Origin: Lutibacter sp.
GTDB lineage: Bacteria; Bacteroidota; Bacteroidia; Flavobacteriales; Flavobacteriaceae
Assembly (NCBI RefSeq): GCF_016342705.1
Contig: NZ_JAEINV010000006.1
Coordinates: 1-64,000 of the forward strand
Direction: 5' to 3'
Length of the DNA stretch: 64,000 bases
Below, one piece after another: positions 59,721-64,000 of this stretch. Within the stretch, counting starts at the first letter, position 1. The number at the start of each line of letters is the position of its first letter. Position numbers and translations under genes: made by a program. The notes beneath the pieces were generated by a model. The model saw nothing but the letters and a program-made list of their open reading frames with translations, did not search any database and was not told the DNA's origin.

Positions 59721-60799
59721 TATAACTCAAATATTTTATACGATTGTTTTGTTTTTTTTACCACTGCTTCCGTTCTATCTCTATGGGTATCGCTAATAAA
59801 TAATTGTCCAAATTCATCATTATTAACCAAACTTATTAATTGTGTAACACGGGCGTCATCTAGCTTATCAAAAATATCATCTAACAATAAAATTGGTTTT
59901 ACATTAGATTGTCCTTTAATAAAATCAAACTGCGCCAATTTTAATGCAATTAAATACGATTTTTGCTGCCCTTGAGATCCGAATTTTTTAATGGGATACT
60001 CTTCAATTTCAAAAGTTAAATCATCTTTATGTATTCCCGCACTTGTAAATTGCAACATTCTATCCTTTTCTAAATTTTGCTGAAACAAATCTGCAAAACT
60101 TTGCTCGTGCAATTGAGATTTATACACCAAATCAACGGTTTCTCTACTGTTGGATATTACTTCGTACCGCTTTTTAAAAATTGGAATAAATTCATCTAAA
60201 AATTGTTTTCTTTTCTCAAAAATTAACGAACCGTAAGCTTCCAATTGCTGATTATACACATTTAAATTTAAAGCATCAAAAGTTCTATTGGCTGCAAAAT
60301 ACTTTAATAAGGAATTACGTTGTGCCAAAACCTTACTATATTTTATTAAATTTTGTAAATAATAAGGATCCGATTGCGAAATCACATTGTCTACAAATTT
60401 TCTTCGTGTTTCACTTCCTTCAGTGATTAAATCTCTATCCCCCGGAGAAATAATTACCAACGGTAAATATCCAATATGTTCAGAAAACTTTTCATAAATT
60501 TTCCCGTTCCTTTTAATGACCTTTTTATTTCCTTTTTTTAAACTGCACACAAAAGTTTCAACTTTTTCTCCAATTTCATACAAACCTTCTATCATAAAAA
60601 AGTCTTCATTATGCCTAATATTTTGAGTTGCCACGGAATTAAAGTAGCTTTTTGCAAAAGATAAGTAATAAATTGCATCTAAAACATTTGTTTTACCAAC
60701 ACCATTATCACCCACAAAACAATTTATTTTATCCTCAAAATCAAACGATTGAGATTCAAAATTTTTAAAATTTACCAACGAAATTTTCTGTAAATACAT
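59720..60799 (-). CDS. recF: DNA replication and repair protein RecF
   Basis: A 359-aa SMC-like ATPase that loads RecA at gaps. It has Walker A GDNGVGKT (30-37), the family signature [14 protein letters not shown], the preceding [17 protein letters not shown] and Walker [13 protein letters not shown]. It starts [14 protein letters not shown] as expected. It is co-transcribed with the DUF721 gene and divergent from the TPR gene. Confidence 0.96.
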   Translation of the reverse strand: MYLQKISLVNFKNFESQSFDFEDKINCFVGDNGVGKTNVLDAIYYLSFAKSYFNSVATQNIRHNEDFFMIEGLYEIGEKVETFVCSLKKGNKKVIKRNGKIYEKFSEHIGYLPLVIISPGDRDLITEGSETRRKFVDNVISQSDPYYLQNLIKYSKVLAQRNSLLKYFAANRTFDALNLNVYNQQLEAYGSLIFEKRKQFLDEFIPIFKKRYEVISNSRETVDLVYKSQLHEQSFADLFQQNLEKDRMLQFTSAGIHKDDLTFEIEEYPIKKFGSQGQQKSYLIALKLAQFDFIKGQSNVKPILLLDDIFDKLDDARVTQLISLVNNDEFGQLFISDTHRDRTEAVVKKTKQSYKIFEL

Positions 60800-60882
60800 C
60801 TATATTTTTTGAAAGTTTAAAATTATTGAAAATAAATGAAAATTTAACCACAATTGCATTTTTACTTTCCAATTAAAAACTC

Positions 60883-60890
60883 TATTTTTG
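60883..60890 (+). promoter_or_regulatory. -7 element before the TPR protein gene
   Basis: TATTTTTG fits the -7 consensus, 21 bp before the ATG at 60912. An upstream TTG at the normal distance was not found. Confidence 0.4.
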
Positions 60891-60911
60891 CGCCTACAAA
60901 TTTTACAAAAA

Positions 60912-61676
60912 ATGGCAACATATAAAAAGACCGGAAGTAAGGTAAAGAAATCTCAAGACAATATTGGTGAGCATTCTACAACAGCTGAAGTTTTTAATAC
61001 TTTAGATGAAACTGCGTCAAAATCTGAACAATGGGTTATTAAAAATCAAAAAATTATATTAATAGCATTGGCTGCAATTGTAGTTGGTATTCTAGGTTAT
61101 TTAGCATACCATAAATATATTGATGGACCTAAAGAAAAAGATGCTGCAAATGAATTAGCGTATCCAAAGACATACTTTGAAGCTGCAATTTCAAACACAG
61201 TTGCTGCAGATTCATTATATACTTTAGCCTTAAATGGTGCTGATGGAAAATATGGTTTTGTTGACATTGCTGCTGAATATAGTGGTACAAAAGCAGGAAA
61301 TTTAGCAAATTATTATGCTGGTCTTTCTTACTTAAAGTTAAAAAAATATAAAGAAGCAATTGATTATTTAGAAGATTTCTCTTCTAAAGATGAATTATTA
61401 GGCCCTATTGCAAAAGGCGCTATTGGTGATGCATTTGCAGATATTAACCAACCAGAAGATGCATTAGACTATTATTTAAAAGCAGCAGATTTACAAGATA
61501 ACAATTTCTCAAGTCCTTTATTCTTATTTAAAGCTGGAAATACTGCGTTAGAAATTGGTAAAAATTCAAAAGCTTTAGATATTTTTAACAGAATTAAAAA
61601 CGATTATCCACTTTCTGATGAAGCGAAAGATATTAATATTTATATTAATAAAGCTACCTTTGCATCAGAGAAATAA
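60912..61676 (+). CDS. tetratricopeptide repeat membrane protein (YfgM-like)
   Basis: A 254-aa protein that starts MATYKKTGSKVKKSQDNIGE. It has one membrane segment (about 46-66, IILIALAAIVVGILGYLAYH) and four or five TPR units on the exported side (YYAGLSYLKLKKYKEAIDYL, AIGDAFADINQPEDALDYYL). The architecture resembles YfgM-type proteins that work near the Sec or Bam machinery. The role is not known. The first eight codons of the longer open frame were dropped because the ATG at 60912 fits the family. ribH follows after 6 bp. Confidence 0.88.
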   Translation: MATYKKTGSKVKKSQDNIGEHSTTAEVFNTLDETASKSEQWVIKNQKIILIALAAIVVGILGYLAYHKYIDGPKEKDAANELAYPKTYFEAAISNTVAADSLYTLALNGADGKYGFVDIAAEYSGTKAGNLANYYAGLSYLKLKKYKEAIDYLEDFSSKDELLGPIAKGAIGDAFADINQPEDALDYYLKAADLQDNNFSSPLFLFKAGNTALEIGKNSKALDIFNRIKNDYPLSDEAKDINIYINKATFASEK

Positions 61677-61682
61677 GCTATA

Positions 61683-62162
61683 ATGGCAACAACAAATTTA
61701 TCTATTTACGATAAAACAACAATCCCAAATGCGAAGAACTTTCGGTTTGGGATTGTTGTTTCAGAATGGAATCCTGAAATTACTCACAACCTATTTTTAG
61801 GCGCAAAAGAAGCACTACTTGACAATGGTGCGCTTGCTGAAAACATTATAAAATGGGATGTTCCTGGTAGTTTTGAACTTATTTATGGCTGTAAAAAAAT
61901 GATTGAATCTCAAAAGTTAGATGCAATTATTGCCATTGGAAACGTTATTCAAGGAGAAACAAAACATTTTGATTTTGTATGTGATGGTGTAACCCAAGGT
62001 ATTAAAGATTTGAATATTAAGTATGATATTCCTACCATATTTTGTGTTTTAACCGACAACAACAAACAGCAATCTTTAGACAGATCTGGTGGAAAACACG
62101 GAAACAAAGGTGTAGAATGTGCCATTGCAGCAATAAAAATGGCTGCTTTAAGACAGTTTTAA
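61683..62162 (+). CDS. ribH: 6,7-dimethyl-8-ribityllumazine synthase
   Basis: A 159-aa enzyme that joins the four-carbon unit made by RibB with the pyrimidine to form lumazine. It shows FGIVVSEWNPEITHNL, VPGSFELIYGCKKM, GNVIQGETKHFDFVC with the catalytic His95, and NNKQQSLDRSGGKHGNKG. It supplies the next step after the ribBA product encoded 24 kb upstream. Confidence 0.96.
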   Translation: MATTNLSIYDKTTIPNAKNFRFGIVVSEWNPEITHNLFLGAKEALLDNGALAENIIKWDVPGSFELIYGCKKMIESQKLDAIIAIGNVIQGETKHFDFVCDGVTQGIKDLNIKYDIPTIFCVLTDNNKQQSLDRSGGKHGNKGVECAIAAIKMAALRQF

Positions 62163-62183
62163 CACGCTTCACATTTAAAAAAC

Positions 62184-62214
62184 TTGACCACAAATTTATA
62201 ATTCAGTATTTTTG
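62184..62214 (+). promoter_or_regulatory. promoter before the small membrane protein and mutL
   Basis: TTG at 62184-62186, a 20-bp spacer and TATTTTTG at 62207-62214 match the Bacteroidota consensus. The ATG of the small gene lies 26 bp downstream. Confidence 0.65.
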
Positions 62215-62240
62215 TTACATACTGTATAACTTCGTATTTT

Positions 62241-62531
62241 ATGTTTGGTAAATTATTTAAACCCAGAGAACATTATGTTTTTGATTACAAGCCTCGTTAT
62301 TATAACGAACGCAAAGAACGATTAAAACATTTAGAGGATAAATACAAGCTACATAAAGAGGAAGATGAAGAATCTTCTGCTATAAGGCTTACCAAAAATA
62401 ATTTAAAAAACAACTGGGTAAAAAATAAAAGAAGTGCTACAGATAGATCTACCAATTTAAGATTGGCTATCATAATTGCCATTTTAGTAGGAATTGTAGC
62501 CTACATTTTTGAATTACACAAATTAATTTAA
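62241..62531 (+). CDS. small tail-anchored membrane protein
   Basis: A 96-aa protein with a basic, charged N-terminal part (FKPREHYVFDYKPRYYNERK onward) and one C-terminal membrane segment (about 72-92, LRLAIIIAILVGIVAYIFEL). I do not know its function. Homologues stand between ribH and mutL in many flavobacteria, as I recall, and have been mislabelled as riboflavin synthase subunit because of that position. It overlaps the mutL start by one base. Confidence 0.8.
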   Translation: MFGKLFKPREHYVFDYKPRYYNERKERLKHLEDKYKLHKEEDEESSAIRLTKNNLKNNWVKNKRSATDRSTNLRLAIIIAILVGIVAYIFELHKLI

Positions 62532-64000
62532 TGGCAGATATTATTCAGCTATTACCCGATCACGTTGCAAATCAAATTGCGGCTGGTGAAGTTGTTCAGC
62601 GACCGGCATCGGTAGTAAAAGAATTATTAGAAAATGCGATTGATGCAGAAGCTACAAGAATTAAACTTATAATAAAAGACGCAGGAAAAGTTCTCATTCA
62701 AGTAATTGATAATGGAAAAGGAATGAGTACTACAGATGCTCGCTTAAGTTTTGAACGCCACGCAACTTCAAAAATTAAAAAAGCAGAAGATTTATTTAAC
62801 CTTCACACCAAAGGTTTCAGAGGTGAAGCATTGGCATCTATTGCGGCAATTGCACACGTTGTTTTAAAAACAAAACAAGAAAATCAACCACTAGGTACAA
62901 CTATTAAAATTGAAGGAAGTACGGTTGTTTCTCAAGAAACAATTTCTACACCTGTTGGCACTTCCATTGCAGTTAAGAATTTATTTTATAACATTCCTGC
63001 ACGAAGAAATTTTTTAAAATCCAATACGATTGAAACGCGTCATATTGTAAATGAATTTCAGCGTGTTGCATTAGCGCATCCCAATATTTCATTTCAATTT
63101 TATCATAATGAAAGTGAAATTTACAATTTAAATTCAGGTAATTTACGTCAACGTATTGTTGCTATTTTCGGTAAAAAAACCAATGAAAAATTAGTGCCAA
63201 TTAATGAAACTACAGACGTTGTGGAAATAGTTGGTTTTGTGACAAAACCTGAGTTTGCTAAGAAAAAAAGAGATGAACAATTCTTTTTTGTAAATGATAG
63301 ATTTATAAAAAACGCGTATTTAAATCACGCAGTTTCCAGCGCTTTTGATGGCTTAATTTCAAACGGAGTGTATCCAACTTATTTTTTGTTCTTAAATGTA
63401 CCAACAAGTAGTATTGACATTAATATTCATCCTACTAAAACAGAAATTAAGTTTGATGATGAAAAAACATTATATGCCATTTTAAGGTCAACAATTAAGC
63501 ACAGTTTAGGTCAATACAATGTTGCTCCCGTTTTAGATTTTGATAGAGATGCTACCATGGATACACCTTATCATTTCGAAGGAAAAAATGCTCCAAAACC
63601 TACTATAACAGTAGATAGAAATTTTAATCCGTTTAAAGCTGAACAACAAAACACCATTCATTTTCCTTTTAAAAGAGAAAATACAACAGATTGGGAAAGT
63701 TTGTATACAGGAATTGATGTAAGAGCTATTGAAGTGGAATCTGAAAATATTCATTCCAATTTATTTTCTGAAGAAAAACAAGCAAACAAAACATACCAAA
63801 TACATAAAAAATACATTGTTAGTAGCATAAAATCTGGGATTGTTTATATCCATCAACATTTGGCGCATCAACGCATTTTATACGAAGAATTTTTAGAAAA
63901 CATTACCGTTAGAGAAGCCATGAGCCAACAATTATTGTTTCCTTTAGAATTATCTTTCAATAAAACAGATATTGCTTCTATTATAGAAATTAAAGAAGAT
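62531..64000 (+). CDS. mutL: DNA mismatch repair protein MutL (5' part, runs off the window)
   Basis: The frame opens with MADIIQLLPDHVANQIAAGE and stays open to the right border (490 codons seen). The GHKL ATPase motifs are clear: ELLENAIDAEA, VIDNGKGM, FERHATSKI, TKGFRGEALASI and GTSIAVKNLFYNIPARRNFL. The transducer domain has FVNDRFIKNAYL and IDINIHPTKTEIKF. The C-terminal endonuclease/dimerisation domain has only begun (YKIHKKYIVSS-like strand near residue 420). It is the expected partner for mismatch repair. Confidence 0.97.
   Translation, partial: MADIIQLLPDHVANQIAAGEVVQRPASVVKELLENAIDAEATRIKLIIKDAGKVLIQVIDNGKGMSTTDARLSFERHATSKIKKAEDLFNLHTKGFRGEALASIAAIAHVVLKTKQENQPLGTTIKIEGSTVVSQETISTPVGTSIAVKNLFYNIPARRNFLKSNTIETRHIVNEFQRVALAHPNISFQFYHNESEIYNLNSGNLRQRIVAIFGKKTNEKLVPINETTDVVEIVGFVTKPEFAKKKRDEQFFFVNDRFIKNAYLNHAVSSAFDGLISNGVYPTYFLFLNVPTSSIDINIHPTKTEIKFDDEKTLYAILRSTIKHSLGQYNVAPVLDFDRDATMDTPYHFEGKNAPKPTITVDRNFNPFKAEQQNTIHFPFKRENTTDWESLYTGIDVRAIEVESENIHSNLFSEEKQANKTYQIHKKYIVSSIKSGIVYIHQHLAHQRILYEEFLENITVREAMSQQLLFPLELSFNKTDIASIIEIKED

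Noticed and set aside
1-64000. CRISPR arrays, insertion sequences, prophage or rRNA genes
   Set aside because: No regularly spaced direct repeats, transposase or phage genes, or rRNA-like sequence were seen on reading the window.

Overview
The window looks like chromosomal DNA of a marine or aquatic Flavobacteriaceae member (phylum Bacteroidota). The DNA is AT-rich with almost no Shine-Dalgarno signals. Several promoters fit the Bacteroidota pattern TTG-N19/20-TAnnTTTG. Many products start with lipobox signal peptides, and family hallmarks are present: a GldI-type gliding PPIase, DUF4369, DUF6702 and DUF721 proteins, and an SSS-type mannan locus. No phage, insertion sequence, CRISPR array or rRNA was found. 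One tRNA-Gly(TCC) is present.

Layout. (1) 0.6-11.9 kb is a beta-mannan utilisation locus. A plus-strand operon encodes GH26 endomannanase, SSS symporter, GH130 mannosylglucose phosphorylase, mannobiose 2-epimerase and GH5 mannanase. A converging minus-strand group encodes an AraC regulator, a CE2-like esterase, a YghZ-type aldo-keto reductase and a sialate-O-acetylesterase-like esterase. Together they describe secretion and deacetylation outside the membrane, import of mannobiose, epimerisation to mannosylglucose and phosphorolysis to mannose-1-phosphate plus glucose. No SusC/SusD pair is present. (2) 12.2-21.1 kb is a signalling block: a 1326-aa multi-PAS histidine kinase, a single-domain response regulator, a hybrid kinase with two receivers, and a TPR histidine kinase interrupted by one in-frame stop codon. 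(3) 21.2-24.9 kb is accessory: a DUF4440 lipoprotein, two intact GNATs, one frameshifted GNAT, tRNA-Gly, a rhomboid protease and an OB-fold-like lipoprotein. (4) 24.9-31 kb holds divergent ung and mutS2, an OmpA-like/HhH gene pair and a MATE exporter. (5) 31.1-38.4 kb is a housekeeping run: tpx, dgkA, ftsK, lolA-like, lptG-like, ribBA (with a degenerate GTP cyclohydrolase half) and a DUF4369 lipoprotein. (6) 38.4-45.9 kb holds pepE, two overlapping paralogous secreted proteins, a DUF6702 protein and two tandem M1-like metallopeptidases. (7) 46-48.6 kb is cysS-yidD-lgt. (8) 48.8-55.3 kb is an Arn-like lipid-linked glycosylation cassette: GT2, double LAB_N membrane protein, GT2, two GT39/ArnT-like transferases, an unrecognised membrane protein and a PAP2 phosphatase. 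(9) 55.3-58.8 kb has three consecutive PPIase lipoproteins (a cyclophilin-FKBP fusion, an FkpA-like FKBP and GldI) plus nrnA. (10) 58.9-64 kb holds ndk, DUF721-recF, a TPR protein, ribH, a small membrane protein and the 5' part of mutL, which runs off the right edge.

The most noteworthy items are the glycosylation cassette with its possible LAB_N flippase and unknown GEEISWGQR membrane protein, the repeated TTTAGCGT motif in front of the mannan operon, the perfect palindrome between the AraC gene and the giant kinase, two freshly broken genes, the degenerate RibA half of RibBA, and the dual-family immunophilin next to gldI. All family assignments come from reading motifs by eye, without database searches.
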